DNA from: Gemmatimonadota bacterium
Lineage (GTDB): Bacteria > Gemmatimonadota > Gemmatimonadetes > Longimicrobiales > RSA9
Assembly (NCBI GenBank): GCA_039715185.1
Contig: JBDLIA010000025.1
Location: 1-38,397, forward strand
DNA: 38,397 nt
Direction: 5' to 3'
In this document: positions 22,355 to 29,343 of the stretch, piece after piece
Numbering within the stretch: position 1 is the stretch's first letter
Layout: every line of letters begins with the position of its first letter
Program-made: the position numbers and the translations under genes
Notes under the pieces: generated by a model
Told to the model about the DNA's origin: nothing
The model's input: the letters and a program-made list of their open reading frames with translations, nothing else
The model's database searches: none

Positions 22355-23054
22355 GCCCGTTCGCCGCCTTGATGCTCTCCACCGAGGCGCCCACCTGCTT
22401 GGCGATGTCCCACAGCGTGTCGCCGCGCCCCACCGTGTACTGCCCGGACCCGGACCCCGACACGGCCGAGGCGAGGCGAGGCTGCTGCTCCTGTCGGCGC
22501 CGCAGCGAAGCCACGTAGCCCTCGTACTGGCGCGGGTAGATCGCCACGTGGTAGTGCGGCGGTCGCCTCTCCCTGGTCGCCTCCAGGACCCGCGCCTGCT
22601 CCAGCGACAGTAGCGTGTTCTCGAGCCAGCGCCGGCACGCGCGGCTCCGGCTGCGGCGGATGTCGAGCGCCATGCCCGTGGGGTGCACGGAACGCGGTGA
22701 CGCGTTGCGCGGCTGGCTGGCGTTCGGACGGGTCAGGCTGGTGACCACCAGAGTCTCGCCACACGCCGAGTGGTACTGAGCCGACAGGCGATCGATGAAG
22801 AGCTTGACCTCGGGCCGGGTGTAGGGGAACGACACGGCGCCCAGATCCAGGTGCCGCGTGGGCCGGACACGCACCAGCAGCCCCAGCCCTACGAACTTCC
22901 GCACGTGTGAGCGATTGCGCAGATAGGTGTAGTCGTGCTGCTGCGCGATGCGATTCTGCCGGTCCAGGGATGCCGGCGACCCGCGCAGGGACTGCGCCTG
23001 CGCGGGGACGACGCCCGCGACTACGAGCAGCGCTGAGAGTAGAGCGTTGCGCAC
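22296..23054 (-). CDS. Exported murein protein: DUF5715/M15-like domain plus LysM
   Basis: A 252-residue periplasmic protein. A signal peptide (LLSALLVVAGVVPAQAQS) is followed by a D,D-peptidase-like region. SVHPTGMALDIRRS and PPHYHVAIYP supply the H-x6-D and H-x-H zinc pattern of M15/DUF5715-type proteins. A C-terminal LysM domain (QYTVGRGDTLWDIAKQVGAS to LRTSRIYPGQTLKVP) binds peptidoglycan. It probably trims murein. The GTG start (complement of 23052-23054) has GAGGCGG upstream. The 3' end overlaps the convergent membrane-associated gene. The following 283 bases up to 23338 show no gene. Confidence 0.85.
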   Translation of the reverse strand: MRNALLSALLVVAGVVPAQAQSLRGSPASLDRQNRIAQQHDYTYLRNRSHVRKFVGLGLLVRVRPTRHLDLGAVSFPYTRPEVKLFIDRLSAQYHSACGETLVVTSLTRPNASQPRNASPRSVHPTGMALDIRRSRSRACRRWLENTLLSLEQARVLEATRERRPPHYHVAIYPRQYEGYVASLRRRQEQQPRLASAVSGSGSGQYTVGRGDTLWDIAKQVGASVESIKAANGLRTSRIYPGQTLKVPASSP

Positions 23055-23337
23055 CGATCCGCCTCGATCGATTCAGGTCACACCAATAAAAAACGGCCAG
23101 CCACGGCGCGGCGGCCGCCGCCCGCTCGCGGGTGGGTCATCCTCGGACAGGATGTCCACGGTACCGCGGGCGCGTGCCGACCGTCAATAGGGTTGGTCCT
23201 ACACGGCGACCTCCGCCTGGGTTTCGCGACCGCCCCCGGTTCACTTCGGCGCGGCCGCCGGGTGGTTTCGCGCGGAGGGTCGTCGACCGCATCTTCCCCG
23301 CCACGCGAAACTCCAGCCTCCACGAAGGACAGCGCCG

Positions 23338-24585
23338 ATGGCCCAGACCCCACCGCTTCGTTCGGTCGCCCTCATCGCCGCGCTGGCGACGACCGCGTGC
23401 GCCCAGGACGACGGGCCCGCGCTGACCCGCGTGGAGCTCGGGGCCGGGCCAGGTGCGGCCGAACCGAACCTGGCGCTGGACGCCGACGGCGCGGTCCTGG
23501 TGAGCTGGCTCGAGCCCGCCGGGCCGGACACCCACGCGCTTCGCTTCGCCCGGCGCCCGGCCGGCGGCGCCTGGTCCGAGCCGAAGACGATAGCCTCCGG
23601 CCCCCACTGGTTCGTCAACTGGGCCGACTTCCCGAGCGTGGTGAGGGTGGACGACGGCACCCTGGCGGCGCACTGGCTGGTGCGCTCCGGCCCCGGCACC
23701 TACGCCTACGACGTCGCCATGGCGCTGTCGACCGATGACGGCGCCACGTGGTCCGAGCCCTTCCGGCCGCACACCGACGGCACCCAGACAGAGCACGGCT
23801 TCGTGTCGCTCTTCGAGGCGCCGGCCGGGGGCGTGGGCGCGGTCTGGCTGGACGGCCGCGAAATGGGATCGGCCGAAGACGCGTCCGAGCCGGACGGCGG
23901 ACACGGTGGCGGGGCCATGACGCTGCGTTACGCGCGCTTCGCGGACGCGGGCGGGGAGCCGCTGGACGGCTTCCTGCTGGACGGGCGCACGTGCGACTGC
24001 TGCCAGACCGACGCGGCGCGCGCCGGCGACGCGGTGCTGATCGCCTACCGCGACCGCGGCGACGATGAGGTGCGCGACATCGTGGTGCGCCGAGGCACGC
24101 GCGACGGCTGGGAGGAGCCCACCAGGGTTCACGCCGACGAGTGGCTCATCCCGGCGTGTCCGGTGAACGGGCCGGCCATCGCGGCCTCGGGTGATCACGC
24201 GGCCATCGCGTGGTTCACCGCGGCGCGCGACACGCCCAGGGTCAACGTCGCCTTTTCGGGCGACGGAGGGCGCTCGTTCGGAGCGCCCGTGCGCGTGGAC
24301 GGTGGCTCGCCCGAGGGCCGCGTGGACCTCCAGCTCGTGGGGACCGCCGCGGCCGTGAGCTGGCTGGAGCGCACCGCCGACGGCGCGGAGGTGCGCGTGC
24401 GCCTGGTCGAGGAGGGCCGGATCGGCACCCCGCTCGTGATCACCCGGACCGGCGCCGAGCGGGCCAGCGGCTTCCCCCGGTTCGTGCGCGCCGGGGACGA
24501 GCTGGTGTTCGCCTGGACGCGCGCGGGGGACCCCTCGCGGGTGCTCACCGCGGCTCTGCCGCTCGACCGATTGCCGCGCCCGTGA
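23338..24585 (+). CDS. Sialidase-like beta-propeller lipoprotein with CDCC motif
   Basis: A 415-residue exported protein. The signal region SVALIAALATTACAQ has a possible lipobox (TTAC, Cys at about 21). The rest repeats strand patterns with Asp-box-like turns (STDDGATWSEP and SGDGGRSFGAP), typical of six-bladed sialidase/BNR propellers. An unusual cluster DGRTCDCCQTDAA lies near the centre and could bind metal or form disulfides. The sialidase arginine triad is not obvious, so enzymatic activity is doubtful. Its TGA overlaps the GTG of the histidine kinase gene, which suggests a joint role, perhaps as an extracytoplasmic sensor. Confidence 0.78.
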   Translation: MAQTPPLRSVALIAALATTACAQDDGPALTRVELGAGPGAAEPNLALDADGAVLVSWLEPAGPDTHALRFARRPAGGAWSEPKTIASGPHWFVNWADFPSVVRVDDGTLAAHWLVRSGPGTYAYDVAMALSTDDGATWSEPFRPHTDGTQTEHGFVSLFEAPAGGVGAVWLDGREMGSAEDASEPDGGHGGGAMTLRYARFADAGGEPLDGFLLDGRTCDCCQTDAARAGDAVLIAYRDRGDDEVRDIVVRRGTRDGWEEPTRVHADEWLIPACPVNGPAIAASGDHAAIAWFTAARDTPRVNVAFSGDGGRSFGAPVRVDGGSPEGRVDLQLVGTAAAVSWLERTADGAEVRVRLVEEGRIGTPLVITRTGAERASGFPRFVRAGDELVFAWTRAGDPSRVLTAALPLDRLPRP

Positions 24586-25907
24586 GTCACCTGTCCGACC
24601 CGCGCATCCTGCTCGACGCGAGCAGCATCCTGGATTCTTCGCTGGACTGGGTGGAGGGGCTGCGGCGGCTCGCCGATCTGGTGTCGCCGGCGCTGTCGGA
24701 CTGGTGCTGCCTGGACATCCTCGAGCCCGGAGAGCCGCCGCGCCGAATCTGCGGCGCGGGTGGTCGGCCCGATCGAGACCCTCTGCTGCGCGAGTTGGAG
24801 GCGGATTTCCCTCTGGATCCGGACTCGCCGCATCCCGCGGCGCTCACCATCCGGACCGGCCAGCCCGTGATCATGGAGAACCTTTCGCCTCCCGCGCTCG
24901 CACGCTACGGCCTCAAGCCGCGACACCTGGAGATCCTCGGCCGGGTGGGCGTGTCGTCGGGGGTGTCGGTGCCAATCACCGCGCGCGGCAGGGTGTTGGG
25001 GGCCATGACGCTGGTCCAGGTGACCCACACGACGGTGGCCGAGGACACCGTGCTCGTGGCCCGGGAGCTGGGACAGCGCGCCGGCCTGTCCATCGCCAAC
25101 GCGATGCTGTACCGCGACGCGCAGGCGGCCAGCAAGGCGAAATCGGACTTCCTGGCGGTCATGTCCCACGAGCTGCGCACGCCGCTGAACTCGATCCTGG
25201 GCTACGTCGATCTGATCCAGGCGGGCATCGGCGGGCCGGTCACCGATGAGCAGGGCGCGCACCTGTCCAGGATCCGGATCAGCTCGCGCCACCTGCTGCA
25301 GATCATCGACGAGATCCTGACGTACTCCCGCATGGACGCGGGGCGAGAGACCCTGCGCGTCGAGCCGGTCGAGCTTGCCGGCGCCTGCGCGGACGTGGTG
25401 GCGCTGGCGGAGCCGCTGGCGCGAGAGCGGGGCCTGGAGTTCCGGATCGACCCCGTCCCGGAGGCGACCCTGCTCACGGACCCGCAGAAGATCCGCCAGA
25501 TCCTGCTCAACCTGCTCACCAACGCGGTCAAGTTCACCGACACGGGTTGGGTCAAGCTCGCGGCCGGCGTGAGCGGGGAGTGCTGCGTGTTCGAGGTGTC
25601 GGACAGCGGCAGGGGAATCGCGGGCGAGGACCTGCAGCGCGTCTTCGAACCCTTCTGGCAGGTGGAGCAGGCGCGCACGCGAAGCCGGGGCGGCACCGGC
25701 CTGGGCCTGGCCGTCTCGCGCCGGCTGTGTCAGTTGCTGGGCGGGGACCTCTCGGTCTCCTCCGAGCCGGGGTCGGGCGCCACGTTCCGGGCGGCGATAG
25801 CGCTGAAGCTGGATCCGGAAGCGGCCGGCGGCGGGCGGCGGCCGGTGCACACAGAACCCTGCGCCGAGGCGGTCGCGCGAACCGTGTCGGCCAGGCATGG
25901 GACTTAA
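24582..25907 (+). CDS. GAF-domain sensor histidine kinase
   Basis: A 441-residue soluble kinase. Residues about 15-180 form a GAF domain (GVSSGVSVPITARGRVLGAM). The HisKA domain follows with phosphoacceptor H196 in MSHELRTPLNSILGYVDLI. The HATPase_c domain has the N box (LLNLLTNAVKFTD), G1 (VSDSGRGI), F box (FEPFWQ) and G2 (GGTGLGLAVS). No transmembrane segment or receiver domain is present. GTG at 24582 overlaps the stop of the preceding lipoprotein gene. No response regulator is adjacent, so the partner is elsewhere or the kinase feeds a phosphorelay. Confidence 0.93.
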   Translation: MSHLSDPRILLDASSILDSSLDWVEGLRRLADLVSPALSDWCCLDILEPGEPPRRICGAGGRPDRDPLLRELEADFPLDPDSPHPAALTIRTGQPVIMENLSPPALARYGLKPRHLEILGRVGVSSGVSVPITARGRVLGAMTLVQVTHTTVAEDTVLVARELGQRAGLSIANAMLYRDAQAASKAKSDFLAVMSHELRTPLNSILGYVDLIQAGIGGPVTDEQGAHLSRIRISSRHLLQIIDEILTYSRMDAGRETLRVEPVELAGACADVVALAEPLARERGLEFRIDPVPEATLLTDPQKIRQILLNLLTNAVKFTDTGWVKLAAGVSGECCVFEVSDSGRGIAGEDLQRVFEPFWQVEQARTRSRGGTGLGLAVSRRLCQLLGGDLSVSSEPGSGATFRAAIALKLDPEAAGGGRRPVHTEPCAEAVARTVSARHGT

Positions 25908-25975
25908 CGACCCTCAGCCACCGTCCGTCAGAGATCTTCGGGGGCCGGCTCCACCGCCGAAGAGGAGCAGGAGAC

Positions 25976-26674
25976 ATGAGGACACACACCACACCCGCCG
26001 CGGGGATCGCGGCCAGCCGTCTCTGGGCGATCCCGGCGCTCCTGGCGCTGATGCTGGCGGCTTGCGGCGAGGACCCGACCGTCCCGCAGCCGAGCGCGGA
26101 CGGCATAGAGGCCGACCTGACCCGGCTGGACTCGGAGGCGCTCGGCGAGGGCGACGGCCAGTTGGCCATGGAGTCCGACGTGGCGGCGTTCGTGGGACCG
26201 CCGCGGGACCGCCCACCGGTCGACTCCAGGTCGCTCCTGGTTGGTCTGACGCACCGCGCCATCCGCATCGTGGCCGAGGAGGAAGGCCCGGAGGCGGCGC
26301 GTGCGCTGCTGGCCCCCGTATTCGAGGCGCTACAGAGCGCGCGGCGCGCGCGCCAGGCGGGCGAGCTCGAGCTGGCGCGGGAGTTCCTGCTGGAGGCGCG
26401 CCTGCGCATGGCGCAGATCGTGGTGCACGTGCTCGGGCCCGAGGTGTCCGTGCGCGTGCTGAACGGCGTCTCCGAGCGCGTGCACGCTCTCTTCACGCGG
26501 CTCGAGGAGGCCGAGGCCAACGGCGAGGAGCACCCGCGCGTGCGCGCGCTCCTGGAGCGCGCCGCTGAGCTGCTGCGGCAGTCGGCGCGGGCTCTGGAGG
26601 GCGGCCACCCGGCGCTGTCGCTGGAGCGTTCGACGCGCGCCGCTGATCTGCTGCATCACTGGCTGGACGGGTAG
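25976..26674 (+). CDS. Helical lipoprotein of unknown function
   Basis: A 232-residue protein with a lipoprotein signal (SRLWAIPALLALMLAACGED, lipobox LAAC, Cys at about 30). The mature part is almost wholly alpha-helical and charged (EAARALLAPVFEALQSARRA, then RQAGELELAREFLLEARLRM), with spacing like TPR or helical-bundle repeats. No family is recognised. The ATG follows CAGGAGAC. It is 68 bases after the histidine kinase and may share its transcript. Confidence 0.8.
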   Translation: MRTHTTPAAGIAASRLWAIPALLALMLAACGEDPTVPQPSADGIEADLTRLDSEALGEGDGQLAMESDVAAFVGPPRDRPPVDSRSLLVGLTHRAIRIVAEEEGPEAARALLAPVFEALQSARRARQAGELELAREFLLEARLRMAQIVVHVLGPEVSVRVLNGVSERVHALFTRLEEAEANGEEHPRVRALLERAAELLRQSARALEGGHPALSLERSTRAADLLHHWLDG

Positions 26675-26711
26675 CGGAGGGCTGCTCGGCGCGGAGCGAC
26701 GCTGTGTGCCG

Positions 26712-26726
26712 GCAACGGTACACTAG
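26712..26726. repeat. Shared 15-mer GCAACGGTACACTAG, copy 2
   Basis: Identical to 13838-13852. It lies 38 bases after the lipoprotein stop and 30 bases before the long hairpin. Confidence 0.4.
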
Positions 26727-26756
26727 CCGGCGTGACGCGCGCCGCCGGGATGCAGA

Positions 26757-26788
26757 GCGCCCCGGCCGGGGAAACCCGGTCGGGGCGC
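26757..26788. terminator. 14-bp hairpin with GAAA tetraloop between convergent genes
   Basis: GCGCCCCGGCCGGG (26757-26770) pairs with CCCGGTCGGGGCGC (26775-26788), with a single G-T wobble, closed by a GAAA tetraloop. It sits between the 3' ends of the lipoprotein and DUF4097 genes and may stop transcription from both sides. There is no T tract on either strand, so it is not a classical terminator. Confidence 0.55.
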
Positions 26789-26848
26789 CAGTGCGTGAGG
26801 CGGGCGCGCTGTCTCAGCCGCCCTCCGGCACGTGAATTCCAGCCGACA

Positions 26849-27772
26849 TCAGCGGCTGCGGATTTCCACCGAACCCGAGAAGCTGCTGGCGTCCACCCGC
26901 GCGCTCCCGTCGCCCACCCTGAAGTGCGCCTCGCGACCTGGGGTCCAGCGGCTGGTGCGCTCTACTTGATCCGAAATGTCGAGGTCTCTCAACCGGCCCC
27001 GGATGGAGCCGCTGAAGGTCGACAGGGAGAACTCGGCGTTCACGTCACCGGTCAGCACGAGCACCACGCGGCCGCTGTGGCTCTCGAAGTCGAAGTCGCC
27101 GCCGTCGGCGAGCTCGCCGGTGAACGCGACCGATCCCGACACCGTCTCGAAGTTGCCGTCCAGGAAGGTGCCCCCGCGCACGTCCACGTCCCCGCTGACC
27201 GACCCGGCGCGGATGCTCGCGCCGTCCACGCCGCTCACGACCACGTCGCCACTGACTGATTCCAGCCGCAGGTCGGGGCTCGTCCCCTCGACCTGGATGG
27301 TGCCGCTGACCGACTCCGCGCGGACCTCACCGCCGGCGCCGCGGATGTCTACGTCGCCGCTCACGGCCTCCAGGTCGAGGCGGCCGTTGACGCCCTGCAC
27401 GTCGATGTCCGACGACACGGTCTCGACTCTCAGTCGCGCTCCGGCCGGCATGCTGATCTCCAGCGCGGTGCCCGAGCTGCGCCAGGATCCGCCGCGCCGC
27501 GGGTGCCGCACGCGGATCGACACGCGGCCGCCCGACGCGACGATGTCCACGTCCTCCACGTTGCGCCCGAGCGTGCCCGTGACGCGCACCTCGTCGCGGT
27601 TCCAGCCGCGCACCTCGATGGAGCCCGCGAGGTTCTCCACCTCGACCCTGCCGTTCGCGCGCAGGGCCCTGGTCTCATCGATCTCGCGCTGGGCCAGCGC
27701 CTCGCCGGGGTTCGCGGCCAGCAGCAAGCCGAACACGGCCAGGCTCGTCGCAGCTCTCATTGTGGGTCGCAT
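26849..27772 (-). CDS. DUF4097-family exported beta-helix protein
   Basis: A 307-residue exported protein. The signal peptide (AATSLAVFGLLLAANPGEAL) is cut near ALA-QR. The rest is a regular series of strands about 19-20 residues apart with the recurring pattern V-x-S/A-V-S-G-D-V-D-V (for example LEAVSGDVDIRGAGGEVRAE). This is the DUF4097 solenoid, also called a putative adhesin. Serine and glycine in the turns would stack on one face. The ATG (complement of 27770-27772) is nine bases after the anti-sigma stop, so it is third in the sigma operon. It may be an envelope-stress effector. Confidence 0.88.
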   Translation of the reverse strand: MRPTMRAATSLAVFGLLLAANPGEALAQREIDETRALRANGRVEVENLAGSIEVRGWNRDEVRVTGTLGRNVEDVDIVASGGRVSIRVRHPRRGGSWRSSGTALEISMPAGARLRVETVSSDIDVQGVNGRLDLEAVSGDVDIRGAGGEVRAESVSGTIQVEGTSPDLRLESVSGDVVVSGVDGASIRAGSVSGDVDVRGGTFLDGNFETVSGSVAFTGELADGGDFDFESHSGRVVLVLTGDVNAEFSLSTFSGSIRGRLRDLDISDQVERTSRWTPGREAHFRVGDGSARVDASSFSGSVEIRSR

Positions 27773-27781
27773 GGTGCGCTC

Positions 27782-28498
27782 CTATATCGTCCGAGGCAGG
27801 CCGACGGCCCGCTCCAAAAGTTCAACCTTCCGCCCGTAGGCGCTGTGCAGCATATCCGGCAGCACCGGATCCCCGGGCGACTCGTCGAAGGCGGCTCGCG
27901 CCGCCTCGATCGCCCGGTCCACGATCTCCAGGTTCCGCTCTATTTCCACCACGATCTCCGGCGCCAGCTCGCCGCGCCGGCGCTCCAGCTCCGCCTGCAG
28001 CTCGGCCACCGGACTCTCGTACTCCTTCACCAGCTCGGCGCGCGGGTCCAGGTCATCGTCGCTGACCAGCACCGCGCCGTCGGCATCGACCGACGTGACC
28101 GCGGGCTGTGCCACCGGCGCCTGTCCCGCGCGGGCGATGATCACGCCCGTCACCCCGCCCACCAGCAGCAGCGCCACGGACGCCGCCACGCGCAGCGCCG
28201 GCGACCACGTAGCGCGCCGCTCCGCCACCGCGACGCCCGTCCGGTCGGCCGGGAAGGCAATCTCCTTGTGCGCCGCCGCGCGGATGCGCGCCTGGATTCC
28301 GTCCCACAGCTCCCGCTCGGGCTCCACCGGTCCGCCCAGCTCGCGCGCCCGCTCCAGCAGGTCGCGTAGCTCCCGCACCTGCGCGGCACACCGGACGCAC
28401 CCGTCCAGGTGCGCGCGCACGGCCTCGGCTTCCCGTGGAGCCAGCGAGCCGTCCGCGGCGTCGTGCAGCCGCGTCTCGTTCAGGTGCATGTCGCTCAT
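27782..28498 (-). CDS. Anti-sigma factor with zinc finger and membrane segment
   Basis: A 238-residue regulator. The N-terminal anti-sigma domain has the zinc motif H-x3-C-x2-C in RAHLDGCVRCAAQVREL (about residues 29-45). One transmembrane segment follows (about 102-122, VAASVALLLVGGVTGVIIAR). A periplasmic helical domain (about 150-238) would sense the signal. It is expected to hold the adjacent ECF sigma factor inactive. The ATG overlaps the sigma stop by four bases (ATGA), as is usual for such pairs. Confidence 0.9.
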   Translation of the reverse strand: MSDMHLNETRLHDAADGSLAPREAEAVRAHLDGCVRCAAQVRELRDLLERARELGGPVEPERELWDGIQARIRAAAHKEIAFPADRTGVAVAERRATWSPALRVAASVALLLVGGVTGVIIARAGQAPVAQPAVTSVDADGAVLVSDDDLDPRAELVKEYESPVAELQAELERRRGELAPEIVVEIERNLEIVDRAIEAARAAFDESPGDPVLPDMLHSAYGRKVELLERAVGLPRTI

Positions 28499-29043
28499 GC
28501 CAGTACCTTTTTCAGCAGCTTCCGGGCGCGGTGCAACTGGGCCTTCGATGTGCCCACCGCCGTGCCCGTCATCTCGGCGATCTCCGCGTGCTTGTAGCCC
28601 TCGATGTCGTGCAGCACGAAAACCCTCCTCGCTCCCTCGGGAAGCGTCGCCATCGCCCGTTCCAGATCCAACTTCGCTCCGGTGGACGCGGGCCTCGTCG
28701 ATCCCGCCAGTCGACCCACGTCGTCTGTCAGGGTGACGCGGGCTTCGCGGCGCTTCTGCGACCTCAGGTGCTGGAGCACCACGTTGACCGCCAGCCTGTG
28801 CAACCACGTGGAGAACGCGCTGTCCCCGCGGAACAGGGAGAGCTTCTCCCACGCCCGCACGAAGACGTCCTGCGTGAGTTCTTCGGCGGCGGCCTGCTCG
28901 GCGACCATGCGCAGGCAGAGGCCGTGTACTCGCCCCACGTTGCCCCGGTAAAGGGCCTCGAAGGCCGCCTCGTCGCCTGCTCGGGCCCGCTCTATCAGGC
29001 CGCTCGTTTCGCCGTGTCGGTCCGCCGCGATCGTCCTCTTCAC
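28495..29043 (-). CDS. ECF-family RNA polymerase sigma factor
   Basis: A 182-residue RpoE-like sigma factor. Region 2 (about residues 22-95) is marked by AFEALYRGNVGRVHGLCLRM, ELTQDVFVRAWEKLSLFRGD and FSTWLHRLAVNVVLQHLRSQ. Region 4 (about 125-180) is marked by LPEGARRVFVLHDIEGYKHA and GTAVGTSKAQLHRARKLLKK. The start is GTG (complement of 29041-29043), without a strong ribosome site. It heads the operon sigma, anti-sigma, DUF4097 and probably drives its own promoter. I could not identify that promoter with confidence. Confidence 0.94.
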   Translation of the reverse strand: MKRTIAADRHGETSGLIERARAGDEAAFEALYRGNVGRVHGLCLRMVAEQAAAEELTQDVFVRAWEKLSLFRGDSAFSTWLHRLAVNVVLQHLRSQKRREARVTLTDDVGRLAGSTRPASTGAKLDLERAMATLPEGARRVFVLHDIEGYKHAEIAEMTGTAVGTSKAQLHRARKLLKKVLA

Positions 29044-29343
29044 CGCGCTCGCTGACGCCAGTGGTCCATTCCCTTCGGTGGATTGGCCGCTCAGCCTGTG
29101 CGCGACCTCCCGGGGTCGCCGCGTCGTCCTGTCGGTTTTTGAGATGCCGACCGCAGGGGCGGGGTTTACGCGGGCTGAAGCTACCTAGCGGCCGCTGGTG
29201 GACATTATGCGAGAGGGCGCCCGAGGGCTACCGGGCGCCGACCGTGGCGCCACGCGCCCGAGCGGCGTAGGCTTCAGGCGCGCGGACCCGCCGTCGGAGC
29301 GCCGCGCGGTTCATAGCGTCGCTCGTGAGGAGGAGGGGAGCAG
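29044..29343. other. 300-base divergent intergenic region
   Basis: It separates the sigma operon (leftward) from the AAA ATPase (rightward) and must hold both promoters. The palindrome AGCGGCCGCT (29187-29196) and the hairpin GGCGCCCG/CGGGCGCC (29216-29239) are visible. No convincing -35/-10 pair was found for either direction, and no small gene is seen. Confidence 0.5.
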
